NCBI RefSeq assembly: GCF_025290835.2
Contig: NZ_JAOCQD020000002.1
Coordinates: forward strand, 496,001 to 560,000
DNA: 64,000 bases
Reading direction: 5' to 3'
Origin: Aquabacterium sp. OR-4
GTDB lineage: Bacteria > Pseudomonadota > Gammaproteobacteria > Burkholderiales > Burkholderiaceae_C
A program made the position numbers and the translations under genes. The notes beneath the pieces were generated by a model. The model did not search any database. It worked only from the letters and a program-made list of their open reading frames with translations, and had not been told where the DNA came from. How positions within the stretch are numbered: position 1 is the first letter of the stretch; the number at the start of each line of letters is the position of its first letter. Of the stretch, positions 52,764-61,690 are shown in pieces.

Positions 52764-54364
52764 TCGCCATGGAGAACTTCGCGCCGATCATGTTCGGCGG
52801 GCTCATCGTCACGCTGCTGATTGGCTTTCCGGTCGCGTTCTCGCTGGCCGCGCTGGGCCTGGGCTGCGGCTTCTTTGCGGTGCACATGGGCTGGTTCCAG
52901 CCCGAGTTCCTGAGTGCGCTGCCACTCAATGTGTTCGGCATCCTCAGCAACGAGCTGCTGCTGGCCATTCCGTTCTTCACGCTGATGGGCTCCATCCTCG
53001 AGAAGTGCGGCCTGGCCGAGGACATGCTCGATTCGATGGGCCAGCTCTTCGGCCCGGTGCGCGGTGGCCTGGGCTACTCGGTGATCATCGTCGGCTTCAT
53101 CCTCGGCGCCATCACCGGCACGGTGGCCGGCCAGGTGATCGCCATGGCCATGATCAGCCTGCCGGTGATGATGCGCTACGGCTACAACATGCGCTACGCC
53201 ACCGGCGTATTGGCCGCCAGCGGCACCATCACCCAGCTGGTGCCGCCCAGCCTGGTGCTGGTGGTGCTGGCCGACCAGCTCGGCAAGAGCGTGGGCGACA
53301 TGTACAAGGGTGCCTGGGGCCCCAGCATCCTGCAGGTGCTGATCTTCGCGCTCTACACCTTCATCCTCACCCGCGTGCGGCCTGACTACCTGCCCGGCGT
53401 GCCCAAGGAAGCGCGCACGCTGCAGGGCTGGGATCTGTGGAAGAAGTGCCTGCGCGGCATCGTGCCGTCGGCCTTCCTGATCTTTGCCGTGCTGGGCAGC
53501 ATGGGCGGCCTGCCCGGCATCAACACCGCCATCTGCACGCCCACCGAGGCCGGCGCGATGGGCGCCGTGGGGGCCCTGGTGCTGGCCGGCATCCACCGCC
53601 GCCTGAGCTGGTCGCTGCTCAAGGACACCATGCTCGGCACCATGCGCATCACCGCCATGGTGGTGTTCATCCTGATCGGCTCGCGGGTGTTCTCGCTGGT
53701 CTTCCAGGGCGTGGATGGCGCGATCTGGATCGAGCACATGCTCTCGGGCCTGCCCGGCGGCCAGACCGGCTTCCTCATCGCGGTCAACATCTTCATCTTC
53801 TTCCTGGCCTTCTTCCTCGACTTCTTCGAGATCGCCTTCATCATCCTGCCGCTGCTGGCACCGGTGGCCGACAAGCTGGGCATCGACCTGATCTGGTTCG
53901 GCGTGCTGCTGTGCGTGAACATGCAGACCTCGTTCATGCACCCGCCCTTCGGCTTTGCGCTGTTCTACCTGCGCGGCATCTCCGACACGCTGTTCAAGAA
54001 CAAGGCCCTGCCGCGCAAGGTCGAGTCCAAGGACATCTACCTCGGCGCCATTCCGTGGGTGGTGATGCAGCTGGTGCTGGTGGTGGTGGTGATCTTCGTG
54101 CCCGAGACGGTGACCGCCTTCCTCGACAAGCCGCAGGTCGTCGACATCGACAAGGCCAACAGCCAGCTCGAGCAGATGAGCCAGGACCAGGCGCCCGGCG
54201 CCAAGGCCGAGGAGAACGTGCGCGAGCTGTTCGGCCTGGACCCGGCCGGCAAGGCCGCGGCGTCGGCTCCGGCAGGCGCCGCATCGGCGGCCGCGCCCGC
54301 CGCCGCCGAGGAAGACCCGATGGAGGCCGTCAAGCGCAGCCTGCAGCAGGACAAGAAGCCCTGA
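52760..54364 (+). CDS. dctM: TRAP transporter large permease (DctM)
   Basis: 534 aa. About 12 membrane segments; FGGLIVTLLIGFPVAFSLAALGLG start, GAITGTVAGQVIAMAMISLP, GINTAICTPTEAGAMGAVGAL and FLDFFEIAFIILPLLAPVADKLGI are DctM signatures. The length is longer than usual because of a ~90-residue Ala-rich cytoplasmic tail (SAPAGAASAAAPAAAEEDPMEAVKRSLQQDKKP). ATG at 52760 overlaps the dctQ stop; MENF at 52769 is an alternative. Confidence 0.95.
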   Translation: MIAMENFAPIMFGGLIVTLLIGFPVAFSLAALGLGCGFFAVHMGWFQPEFLSALPLNVFGILSNELLLAIPFFTLMGSILEKCGLAEDMLDSMGQLFGPVRGGLGYSVIIVGFILGAITGTVAGQVIAMAMISLPVMMRYGYNMRYATGVLAASGTITQLVPPSLVLVVLADQLGKSVGDMYKGAWGPSILQVLIFALYTFILTRVRPDYLPGVPKEARTLQGWDLWKKCLRGIVPSAFLIFAVLGSMGGLPGINTAICTPTEAGAMGAVGALVLAGIHRRLSWSLLKDTMLGTMRITAMVVFILIGSRVFSLVFQGVDGAIWIEHMLSGLPGGQTGFLIAVNIFIFFLAFFLDFFEIAFIILPLLAPVADKLGIDLIWFGVLLCVNMQTSFMHPPFGFALFYLRGISDTLFKNKALPRKVESKDIYLGAIPWVVMQLVLVVVVIFVPETVTAFLDKPQVVDIDKANSQLEQMSQDQAPGAKAEENVRELFGLDPAGKAAASAPAGAASAAAPAAAEEDPMEAVKRSLQQDKKP

Positions 54365-54436
54365 CCGGTGCCGCGGCGCCCTGCCCCGGGGCGCCGCCGC
54401 CGAAGCAACCGCCAACGCACAGGCGAAAGTAAAAGC

Positions 54437-54469
54437 AAAAGGGCCCTGCCGCGAGGCAGGGCCCTTTTT
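54437..54469. terminator. Bidirectional intrinsic terminator
   Basis: AAAAGGGCCCTGCC (54437-54450), loop GCGA, GGCAGGGCCCTTTT (54455-54468) with T-runs on both strands. It serves dctM from the left and the first dctP from the right. Confidence 0.92.
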
Positions 54470-54481
54470 CATGGCCGCCGC

Positions 54482-55564
54482 TCAGAGCTTCTGGGCCTGC
54501 ATGAAGTCGTCGAAGCTGGCTTCGGCGAAGCGGAACCACAGGTTCTGGTCGCGGCGGAAGTTGGCGTAGTCCTCGTACACCTTCTTCCAGTTCGGGTTCT
54601 TGGCGCTCAGGTCGCTGTACAGGGCCAGCGCCTCCTTGAAGGCCAGGTCCATCACGTCCTTCGGGAAGCGGAACAGCTTGGTGCCGCCGGCCACCAGCTG
54701 CTTGAGCGCCGCCGGGTTCTTGGCGTCGTACTTGGCCTGCATCTCGACGTGGGCGAAGGTGGCCGCACACTCGACGATGGCCTTGTACTCGGACGAGAGC
54801 GCGTCGTAGGCCTTCTGGTTGACGAACACGTCGAGCTGCGGGCCGCCCTCCCACCAGCCGGGGTAGGCGTAGAACGGGGCCACCTTGTTGAAGCCGAGCT
54901 TCTGGTCGTCATACGGGCCGATCCACTCGGCCGAGTCGATGGTGCCCTTCTCCAGCGCCGCGTAGATCTCGCCGCCCGGAATGTTCTGCGGCACCGCGCC
55001 CATGCGCTCGGCCACCTTGCCGGCAAAGCCGCCGATGCGCATCTTCAGGCCCTTCATGTCGGCCGCGCTCTTGACTTCCTTGCGGTACCAGCCGCCCATC
55101 TGGGCACCGGTGTTGCCGGCCGGGAAGTTGACGATGTTGTACTGCTTGTAGAACTCGCGCATCAGCTTCAGGCCGTTGCCTTCGTACATCCAGGCGGTCA
55201 TCTGGCGGCTGTTCAGGCCGAAGGGCACGGCGCAGCCCAGCGCAAAGGTCTCGTCCTTGCCGAAGAAGTAGTACGGCGCGGTGTGGCAGGCCTCGACGGT
55301 GCCGTTCTGCACGCCATCCACCACGCCGAAGGCCGGCATCAGCTCGCCGGCGGCATGGGTGGAGATGGTGAACTTGCCACCCGACAAATCCTTCACCTTG
55401 GCGGCAAACACATCGGCCGCGCCGAAGATCGTGTCGAGCGACTTCGGAAAGCTCGAGGCCAGGCGCCAGCGCACCTGAGCCTGGGCGTGCACCACGGCCG
55501 GCGCCACGCCGGCAGCCAGCACACCGGCCAGGCCGGCACCACGAACAAACGAACGACGTTCCAT
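54482..55564 (-). CDS. dctP: TRAP periplasmic binding protein (DctP), copy 1
   Basis: 360 aa. Twin-arginine-type signal MERRSFVRGAGLAGVLAAG then RWRLASSFPKSLDTI, HAAGELMPAFGVVDGVQNGT, the TRAP Arg region MRIGGFAGKVAERMGAVPQNIPGGE, and EWIGPYDDQKLGFNK. This matches TakP-like 2-oxo-acid-binding proteins; a monocarboxylate ligand is inferred. GAGGAGA lies ahead of ATG 55564. It converges with dctQM. Confidence 0.93.
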   Translation of the reverse strand: MERRSFVRGAGLAGVLAAGVAPAVVHAQAQVRWRLASSFPKSLDTIFGAADVFAAKVKDLSGGKFTISTHAAGELMPAFGVVDGVQNGTVEACHTAPYYFFGKDETFALGCAVPFGLNSRQMTAWMYEGNGLKLMREFYKQYNIVNFPAGNTGAQMGGWYRKEVKSAADMKGLKMRIGGFAGKVAERMGAVPQNIPGGEIYAALEKGTIDSAEWIGPYDDQKLGFNKVAPFYAYPGWWEGGPQLDVFVNQKAYDALSSEYKAIVECAATFAHVEMQAKYDAKNPAALKQLVAGGTKLFRFPKDVMDLAFKEALALYSDLSAKNPNWKKVYEDYANFRRDQNLWFRFAEASFDDFMQAQKL

Positions 55565-55598
55565 TGATCGGTCTCCTCTCGAGGACATGGGTAGAAAT

Positions 55599-55613
55599 GC
55601 AGAACGGTTCTGC
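55599..55613 (-). promoter_or_regulatory. Candidate operator ahead of dctP copy 1
   Basis: GCAGAAC-G-GTTCTGC is a perfect inverted repeat with 7-bp arms, located just downstream of a TAGAAT -10 hexamer (55625-55630, minus strand). The repressor is unknown. No such motif precedes the second dctP. Confidence 0.55.
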
Positions 55614-55624
55614 ACGGTCGCCAC

Positions 55625-55630
55625 ATTCTA
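55625..55630 (-). promoter_or_regulatory. Putative -10 element (TAGAAT) of dctP copy 1
   Basis: TAGAAT on the minus strand about 60 bases ahead of the dctP ATG. The inverted repeat at 55599-55613 would cover roughly +5 to +19. Confidence 0.45.
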
Positions 55631-55726
55631 GGGAGCCGTTCCGGGCGTCCGACGGGGTGAAAGCCCTTGGTTCGGCCACGCCGGACGGGCGCTGGCTGGC
55701 GCCCCGGCCCCAGGCGCGAAAACGCC

Positions 55727-55761
55727 AAAAGCCCCGGGGCCGTTGCCGGCCGGCGGGGCTT
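55727..55761 (-). terminator. Terminator after dctP copy 2
   Basis: On the minus strand, AAGCCCCG...CGGGGCTTTT closes a hairpin with a GGCCGG-rich interior and ends in a T-run (rc of AAAA at 55727-55730), 64 bases after the dctP copy 2 stop. Confidence 0.7.
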
Positions 55762-55824
55762 GCGAAGGGGCCAACGATCAGGCTGGTGCAGGCACCCGTC
55801 AGGGGCGCCCAGCCGCGCGCTGCC

Positions 55825-56907
55825 TCAGAGCTTTTGCGATTGCATGAAGTCGTCGAAACCCGACTCGGCAAAGCGGAACCACAGGTTCTGATCGCGCCGG
55901 AAGTTCGAGAAGTCGGCGTAGATCTTCTTCCAGTTCGGGTTCTTGCCGCTGAGCTCGCTGTACAGGGCCATCGATTCCTTGAACGCCAGTTCCATCACGT
56001 CCTTGGGCAGGCGGTACAGCTTGGTGCCGTTGGCCACCAGCTGCTTGAGCGCGCCGGGGTTCTTGCCGTCGTACTTGGCCTGCATGTCCACGTGCGCGTA
56101 GGTGGCCGCGCACTCGACCACGGCCTTGTACTCGGCCGACAGCGCGGCATAGGCCTTCTGGTTGACGAACAGGTCGATCTGCGGGCCGCCTTCCCACCAG
56201 GCCGGGTAGGCGTAGTACGGCGCCACCTTGTTGAAGCCCAGCTTCTGGTCGTCGTACGGGCCGATCCACTCGGCGGCGTCGATGGTGCCCTTTTCGAGCG
56301 ACTGGTAGATCTCGCCGCCGGGGATGTTCTGCGGCACGCCGCCCATGCGCTCAAGCACCTTGCCGGCAAAGCCGCCGATGCGGAACTTCAGGCCCTTCAC
56401 ATCGGCCGCGCTCTTGACCTCCTTGCGGTACCAGCCGGCCATCTGGGCGCCGGTGTTGCCGCACGGGAAGCTGATGATGTTGTACTGCGCGTAGAACTCG
56501 CGCATCAGCTTCAGGCCGTTGCCTTCCAGCATCCAGGCCGTCATCTGGCGGCTGTTCATGCCGAACGGAATGGCCGCGCCCAGCGCAAAGGCCTCGTCCT
56601 TGCCGAAGAAGTAGTACGGCACGGTGTGGCAGGCTTCGACGGTGCCGTTCTGCACGCCATCGACCACGCCGAAGGCGGGCATCAGCTCACCGGCCGAGTG
56701 CACCGAGATCTGGAACTTGCCGCCGGTCAGCTCGCCGACCTTCTTGGCAAACTCGTCGGCACCGCCGTAGATCGTGTCGAGCGACTTCGGGAAGCTCGAC
56801 GCCAGGCGCCAGCGGATCTGGGCCTGGGCCTGCACCACGGCCGGTGCGGCGCCAGCGGCCAGGATGCCGGCCAGGCCAGCGCTGCGTACGAATGAACGGC
56901 GTTCCAT
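55825..56907 (-). CDS. dctP: TRAP periplasmic binding protein (DctP), copy 2
   Basis: 360 aa, the same length as copy 1 and alignable end to end without gaps. It starts MERRSFVRSAGLAGILAAG, has the same SSFPKSLDTIYGGADEF, MNSRQMTAWMLEGNGLK and FRRDQNLWFRFAES blocks. Differences are spread through the chain (for example CGNTGAQMAG for AGNTGAQMGG), so it is an established paralogue rather than an assembly error. No separate permease genes lie beside it; it likely shares DctQM. Confidence 0.93.
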   Translation of the reverse strand: MERRSFVRSAGLAGILAAGAAPAVVQAQAQIRWRLASSFPKSLDTIYGGADEFAKKVGELTGGKFQISVHSAGELMPAFGVVDGVQNGTVEACHTVPYYFFGKDEAFALGAAIPFGMNSRQMTAWMLEGNGLKLMREFYAQYNIISFPCGNTGAQMAGWYRKEVKSAADVKGLKFRIGGFAGKVLERMGGVPQNIPGGEIYQSLEKGTIDAAEWIGPYDDQKLGFNKVAPYYAYPAWWEGGPQIDLFVNQKAYAALSAEYKAVVECAATYAHVDMQAKYDGKNPGALKQLVANGTKLYRLPKDVMELAFKESMALYSELSGKNPNWKKIYADFSNFRRDQNLWFRFAESGFDDFMQSQKL

Positions 56908-57064
56908 GCGGGATCTCCTCGTCTGAATGGCAGCGCCGCAAAGGTGGCGCCGAGTCGGGCGGGAGTCTCGGCCAGGCCAGCTTGCAGTTACCTGAAGATG
57001 GCCGTGCCGCAGCGCGGAATCAAGGGTAAGCCCTGATCCAGCGCCGGCTGGATGCGTTGGCCGT

Positions 57065-58438
57065 TCAGCTGCCGGCGACCTTCATGCGCTCGAGCAGCAG
57101 CGAGCCGACGCGCTTGCCACCCGACACGTACTCGTCGGCGCCCAGCGCCACGATGCCGCGCAGCATGTCCTTCAGGTTGCCGGCAATGGTGACCTCGTGC
57201 ACCGGGTGCACGATGCGGCCGCCCTCGACCCAGAAGCCGGCCGCGCCGCGCGAGTAGTCGCCGGTGACGCCGTTGACCCCCTGGCCCATCAGCTCGGTGA
57301 CAAACAGGCCGCGGCCCAGCTTGCGCAGCATCTGCTCGAGGTGGTCGCCCGGCTGGGTGAGCCGGCTCGACAGGCGCAGGTTCTGCGAGCCGCCGGCGTG
57401 GCCGGTGGTCTTGAGCCCCAGCTTGCGCGCCGAGTAGCTCGACAGGAAGTAGCCCTGCAGCACGCCGGCCTGCACCACGCGGCGCTGCCGGGTGGTGACG
57501 CCCTCGTCGTCGAAAGGCGCGCTGCCCTTGCCCTTGCGGATGTGCGGCTGCTCGTCGAGATCCAGGTGATCGGCCATCACCGCCTGGCCCAGGCTGTCGA
57601 GCAGGTAGGTGGCGCGGCGGTACAGCGCACCGCCGCTGGTGGCCTGCACCAGCGCGCTGATCATGCCGGCGGCCAGCGTGTTCTCGAACAGCACCGGCAC
57701 CTCGCAGGTGGCGATCTTGCGGGCGTTCAGGCGCGACAGCGCGCGCTCGGCGGCATAGCGGCCCACGGCCTCGGGCGCGGCCAGCTCGAGCGGGTCGCGC
57801 ACCGAGGTGTACCAGGCGTCGCGCTGCATGTCGCGGCGGTGGGTGGCGATCGGCGCCACCGAGATCGAATGCCGCGAGCTGGCATAACCGCCGCGAAAGC
57901 CGCGCGAGTTGCCGGCCCAGAAGTGCGATTGCTGCGCCGACACGCCCGCCCCTTCGCTGTTGCTGATGCGCGGATGGGTGGCAAAGGCCGCGTCCTCGCT
58001 GCGCCGCGCCAGCTCGGCCGCGGTGTCGGCGTTCAGCGCCCAGGGGTAGAACAGGTCGAGGTCCATGCCCGCCACATCGGGCGTGGCCAGGTCTTCGGCC
58101 TCGGGCAGGCCGGCGGCGGGGTCTTCGGCGGTGAAGCGGGCGATGTCGTAGGCGGCGCGCACCGTCTGCTCGATGGCGGCGCGCGAGAAATCGCTGGTGC
58201 TGGCATTGCCGCGGCGCTGGCCCAGGTAGACGGTGACGCCCAGGCTCTTGTCGCGGTTGCGCTCCACGTTCTCGAGCTCGCCCTTGCGCACTGAGACCGA
58301 CAGGCCCGCGCCCTCGCTGACCTCGGCGCCGGCGTCGCTGGCCCCCAGGCCCTTCGCGATGTCCAGCGTGTCCTCGATGATCTGCTGGAACTGCTCGCGG
58401 TCGAAGGCGAAGCCCTGGGAGGTGGTGGATCCGGACAT
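57065..58438 (-). CDS. pmbA: Metalloprotease-related PmbA/TldE
   Basis: 457 aa TldD/PmbA-family protein. Typical segments: GAEVSEGAGLSVSVRKGELENVERNRDKSLGVTVYLGQRRGNAS, ETTGHAGGS-like KTTGHAGGSQNL, and ELMGQGVNGVTGDYSRGAAGFWVEGG near the end. With TldD it forms a heterodimeric peptidase that trims unfolded peptides, e.g. microcin precursors and CcdA. Divergent from yjgA, the usual proteobacterial arrangement. Confidence 0.94.
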   Translation of the reverse strand: MSGSTTSQGFAFDREQFQQIIEDTLDIAKGLGASDAGAEVSEGAGLSVSVRKGELENVERNRDKSLGVTVYLGQRRGNASTSDFSRAAIEQTVRAAYDIARFTAEDPAAGLPEAEDLATPDVAGMDLDLFYPWALNADTAAELARRSEDAAFATHPRISNSEGAGVSAQQSHFWAGNSRGFRGGYASSRHSISVAPIATHRRDMQRDAWYTSVRDPLELAAPEAVGRYAAERALSRLNARKIATCEVPVLFENTLAAGMISALVQATSGGALYRRATYLLDSLGQAVMADHLDLDEQPHIRKGKGSAPFDDEGVTTRQRRVVQAGVLQGYFLSSYSARKLGLKTTGHAGGSQNLRLSSRLTQPGDHLEQMLRKLGRGLFVTELMGQGVNGVTGDYSRGAAGFWVEGGRIVHPVHEVTIAGNLKDMLRGIVALGADEYVSGGKRVGSLLLERMKVAGS

Positions 58439-58540
58439 GGGGTGTTCTTGGTGACTCTTGTTGACGCGCGGCGCGGCGGTTGGGGGGGCGGCGGAGGTAA
58501 GAGACAATCATAGCCACCCCACCCACCCTGCCAGAGCCCC

Positions 58541-59149
58541 ATGCGGCAACGTCCCACCGACGCCCTCCCCGAAGAAACCGCCGGCCTCGAAGGCATCGCC
58601 ATCGAAACCGGCCGCCCCAGCAAGACCCGGCTGAAGCAGCAGGCCCACGATCTGCAGAAGCTGGGCGTCGAGCTGTCCGAGCTGCCGGCCAGCCGCCTGG
58701 CCGCGCTCGACATGCCCGAGGGCCTGCGCAACGCCCTCGACGAACTGCGCCGCACGCGCAGCCACGAGGGCCGGCGCCGCCAGCTGCAGTACGTGGGCAA
58801 GCAGATGCGCTTTGCCGACGAGGCACCGCTGCGCGAGGCGGTGGCGGCCTACAAGCTCGGCTCGGCCAAGGACACGCTGCGCCTGCACAACACCGAACGC
58901 TGGCGCGACGAGATGGTGGCCAACGACGAGGCCGTGACCCGCTGGGCGCAAGAGTTCCCGGGCAGCGACCTGCAGCAGCTGCGCAGCCTGGTGCGCGCCG
59001 CGCGCACCGACGCCGCCGCCGCGCCTGAAAAACGCAACGGCCGCGGCTACCGCGCGCTGTTCCAGTTCATCAAGCCGTACCTGGCCGCCGCCGATGGCGC
59101 CGCCAACCCCGAAGAATCGAGCGAAGACGACGATGAGCACGACGACTGA
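58541..59149 (+). CDS. yjgA: Ribosome-associated protein YjgA (DarP)
   Basis: 202 aa. Conserved DUF615 segments: SKTRLKQQAHDLQKLGVEL, RTRSHEGRRRQLQYVGKQMR and LHNTERWRDEMVANDEAVTRW. In E. coli YjgA/DarP binds late 50S intermediates. The acidic tail (ESSEDDDEHDD) is unusual but common in this order. It overlaps mog by 17 bases in another frame. Confidence 0.93.
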   Translation: MRQRPTDALPEETAGLEGIAIETGRPSKTRLKQQAHDLQKLGVELSELPASRLAALDMPEGLRNALDELRRTRSHEGRRRQLQYVGKQMRFADEAPLREAVAAYKLGSAKDTLRLHNTERWRDEMVANDEAVTRWAQEFPGSDLQQLRSLVRAARTDAAAAPEKRNGRGYRALFQFIKPYLAAADGAANPEESSEDDDEHDD

Positions 59150-59735
59150 ACAGCACGATGCGGTGACCGTCGGCGTGGTCTCGATCAGCGACCGCGCCTC
59201 CACCGGCATCTACGAGGACAAGGGCATCCCGGCGCTGCAGGACTGGCTGGGCAAGGCGCTGAAGAACCCGATCACCTGGCAGCCGCGGCTGATTCCCGAC
59301 GATCGCGAGACGATTGCCGCCACGCTGCGCGAACTGGTGGATGAGGTGAAGTGCGACCTGGTGCTGACCACCGGCGGCACCGGCCCGGCGCCGCGCGACG
59401 TGACGCCCGAAGCCACCCTGGACGTGGCCGACAAGCCCATGCCCGGTTTTGGCGAGCAGATGCGCCAGATCAGCCTGAACTTCGTGCCCACGGCCATCCT
59501 GAGCCGCCAGGTGGCGGTGATCCGCGGCAAGGCGCTGATCATCAACCTGCCCGGCCAGCCCAAGAGCATTGCCGAGACGCTGCAGGGCTTGCCGCATGCC
59601 GAACGTCCGGTGCACGGCATCTTTGCCGCCGTGCCCTACTGCATCGACCTGATCGGCGGGCCGTACCTCGAGTGCGACGACGAGTTCACCAAGGCCTGGC
59701 GGCCGAAGACGGCGGTGAGGCCCCAACGCACCTGA
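59133..59735 (+). CDS. mog: Molybdopterin adenylyltransferase
   Basis: 200 aa. The MogA/MoaB fold is seen in VTVGVVSISDRASTGIYEDKGIPALQDWL, LVLTTGGTGPAPRDVTPEATLDV and LIINLPGQPKSIAETLQGL, ending in the GPYLE region. It adenylylates molybdopterin before Mo insertion. Start at 59133 gives MSTTTEQHDA; it overlaps yjgA and is likely co-transcribed. Confidence 0.93.
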   Translation: MSTTTEQHDAVTVGVVSISDRASTGIYEDKGIPALQDWLGKALKNPITWQPRLIPDDRETIAATLRELVDEVKCDLVLTTGGTGPAPRDVTPEATLDVADKPMPGFGEQMRQISLNFVPTAILSRQVAVIRGKALIINLPGQPKSIAETLQGLPHAERPVHGIFAAVPYCIDLIGGPYLECDDEFTKAWRPKTAVRPQRT

Positions 59736-59764
59736 GGCAGGTCACTGCCGTCTCGGGACAAGGG

Positions 59765-59911
59765 CGTCGGGTGCCGGGCTGACGTAAGTAAAGGAGGAGG
59801 GCCGCAGGCCCGGGGGAGCGAACCCGGACGCAAACAGTCCAGTGGACTGTTTGCGCCTGGTGAGCGCCAGAGCGCTTGCGCTCTGGCATGGAGTCAGCCC
59901 GGTACCCGACG
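59765..59911. repeat. Nested inverted repeats between mog and cysE
   Basis: Outer arms CGTCGGGTGCCGGGCTGAC (59765-59783) and GTCAGCCCGGTACCCGACG (59893-59911) pair with one mismatch. Inside are a 12-bp perfect palindrome CGCAAACAGTCC/GGACTGTTTGCG (59829-59855) and GCCAGAGCG/CGCTCTGGC (59866-59887). No gene is in this 201-bp gap. Confidence 0.8.
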
Positions 59912-59936
59912 GCCTTGGCCTCGCGCCATCGGCGCC

Positions 59937-60716
59937 CTACTTGACCAGGCGGTTCAGGCCGTCAGCGTCAAAACGCTCGGTGGTGTGGGCGTCCTGCGGC
60001 ACGCAGTCACCGGCTGGCAGTTCACGTGCTCCGGAAGACAGCGTCTCGATGGCGCGCCACAGCAGCGCGATCTGGTGCTCGTGGCCGGCGGCGTTGTCGA
60101 TCAGGCCCTTCATGGCCTGGGCCACCGGGTCGTCGCCCTGGGTCACGCCATAGGCCGAGAAGCCCATCTTGGCCGCCACCTGCTCACGCGTGGCCTCGGC
60201 GCTCTTTTGCACGATGCGCGCCGGAATGCCCACCGCCGTGGCGCCCGCCGGCACCGGCTGCAGCAGCACGGCATTGCTGCCCACGCGTGCGCCATCGCCC
60301 ACCGTGAAACCGCCCAGCACCTTGGCGCCGGCCGAGACGATCACGCCCCTGCCCAGCGTCGGGTGGCGCTTGGCGCCTTTCTCGAGCGAGGTGCCGCCCA
60401 GCGTCACACCCTGGTAGATGGTGCACTCGTCGCCGACCTCGGCGGTCTCGCCAATCACCACGCCCATGCCGTGATCGATGAACACGCGCTGGCCGATGGT
60501 GGCGCCAGGGTGGATCTCGATGCCGGTGAGAAAGCGGCCGATGTGCGAGAGAAACCGCGCCGGCCAGCGCATGCCGCGCAGCCAGAAGCGGTGGGCCAGG
60601 CGGTGCCAGATCAGCGCATGCAGGCCTGGGTAACAGGTGAGCACCTCCCAATTCGAGCGCGCGGCGGGGTCGCGCTCACGGATGCAGGCGATGTCTTCAC
60701 GAAGGCGGCTGAACAT
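59937..60716 (-). CDS. cysE: Serine O-acetyltransferase
   Basis: 259 aa. Acetylates L-serine for cysteine synthesis. The left-handed beta-helix hexapeptides are clear: [62 protein letters not shown]. The His and Asp of the active site are in [14 protein letters not shown]. The start at 60716 gives [21 protein letters not shown]. Its product feeds CysM. Confidence 0.95.
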   Translation of the reverse strand: MFSRLREDIACIRERDPAARSNWEVLTCYPGLHALIWHRLAHRFWLRGMRWPARFLSHIGRFLTGIEIHPGATIGQRVFIDHGMGVVIGETAEVGDECTIYQGVTLGGTSLEKGAKRHPTLGRGVIVSAGAKVLGGFTVGDGARVGSNAVLLQPVPAGATAVGIPARIVQKSAEATREQVAAKMGFSAYGVTQGDDPVAQAMKGLIDNAAGHEHQIALLWRAIETLSSGARELPAGDCVPQDAHTTERFDADGLNRLVK

Positions 60717-60759
60717 GATGCGTTTCCAGCAGGAGTCGCGGCCAGTGTAGCGGCGGGGC

Positions 60760-61542
60760 TCAATCCTTGCTGGCGGCGGCATTGGCCGCTGCGGCGGCCG
60801 CGCGCGCGATGCCGCGCAGGATGTGCAGCTCCTCGCGCGTGAGCTGGGCGCGGTTGAGCAGCTGGTTCAGGCGCGGCATCAGCTTCTTGGGTGCGGCGGG
60901 GTCGAGAAAGCCGATGGCCGCCAGCGTGTGCTGCCAGTGCGCCAGCGCCCCGGCCACCTCGTCGGCGCCGGCCAGCGCGGCGTCGGCGGTGCGTGGCTGC
61001 ACCGGGTAGCCGCCCAGCGCCATGCGCCAGTCGTAGGCGATCAGCTGCACCGCCTGGGCCAGGTTCAGGCTGCCGTAATCGGGGTGGGTGGGAATGCTCA
61101 GGCAGGCATGGCAGCGCCACACGTCCTCGTTGGCCATGCCGAAACGCTCGCTGCCAAAGACAAAGGCCACGGCCTGCGCGGGTGCCTGCGGCGCGGCCAG
61201 CGCCGCGAAGTGCGCGCGCGGCGCCACCGTGGGCGGGCCGAAGTCGCGCGGCGTCATGGCCGTGGCGCAGGCATGGGTCACGCCGGCCAGGGCCTGGTCG
61301 AGCGAGTCGACGATGCGTGCGCGGGCCAGGATGTCGGCCGCGCCGCTGGCCATGGCCACCGTCTCTTCCTGGCTCAGCACATCGGCAAAACGCGGCTGCA
61401 CCAGCACCAGATCGGCAAAGCCCATCACCTTCATGGCCCGGGCGGCGGCACCCACATTGCCGGGGTGGCTGGTGCGCACCAGCACGAAGCGTGTGCCATT
61501 CACGGGCGGCGGCAGCGGCGGGGTATCGGTGTTGGCGGTCAC
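60760..61542 (-). CDS. trmJ: tRNA (cytidine/uridine-2'-O-)-methyltransferase TrmJ
   Basis: 260 aa SPOUT enzyme. [39 protein letters not shown]-like [50 protein letters not shown] are family motifs including the knotted SAM site. 2'-O-methylates position 32 of tRNAs. Upstream of cysE; divergent from suhB. Confidence 0.94.
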   Translation of the reverse strand: MTANTDTPPLPPPVNGTRFVLVRTSHPGNVGAAARAMKVMGFADLVLVQPRFADVLSQEETVAMASGAADILARARIVDSLDQALAGVTHACATAMTPRDFGPPTVAPRAHFAALAAPQAPAQAVAFVFGSERFGMANEDVWRCHACLSIPTHPDYGSLNLAQAVQLIAYDWRMALGGYPVQPRTADAALAGADEVAGALAHWQHTLAAIGFLDPAAPKKLMPRLNQLLNRAQLTREELHILRGIARAAAAAANAAASKD

Positions 61543-61549
61543 GGGCAGC

Positions 61550-61555
61550 TAAAAT
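61550..61555 (+). promoter_or_regulatory. Putative -10 element (TAAAAT) of suhB
   Basis: TAAAAT followed by GCGGG, about 135 bases ahead of suhB; a leader of ~130 nt is implied. No clear -35 was recognised. Confidence 0.4.
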
Positions 61556-61690
61556 GCGGGTTTTCGTGGGTGGGCAAGGCCGATGATTGTCGGCCTTCAC
61601 CCGGGCGAACGCTCTTTCCTTCCGTCGGCCCCCTCTCCTTTCCGGCCCGCCCGTGCGATCCACGGCGCGCCAGGCATTCCAGGATCTCCC

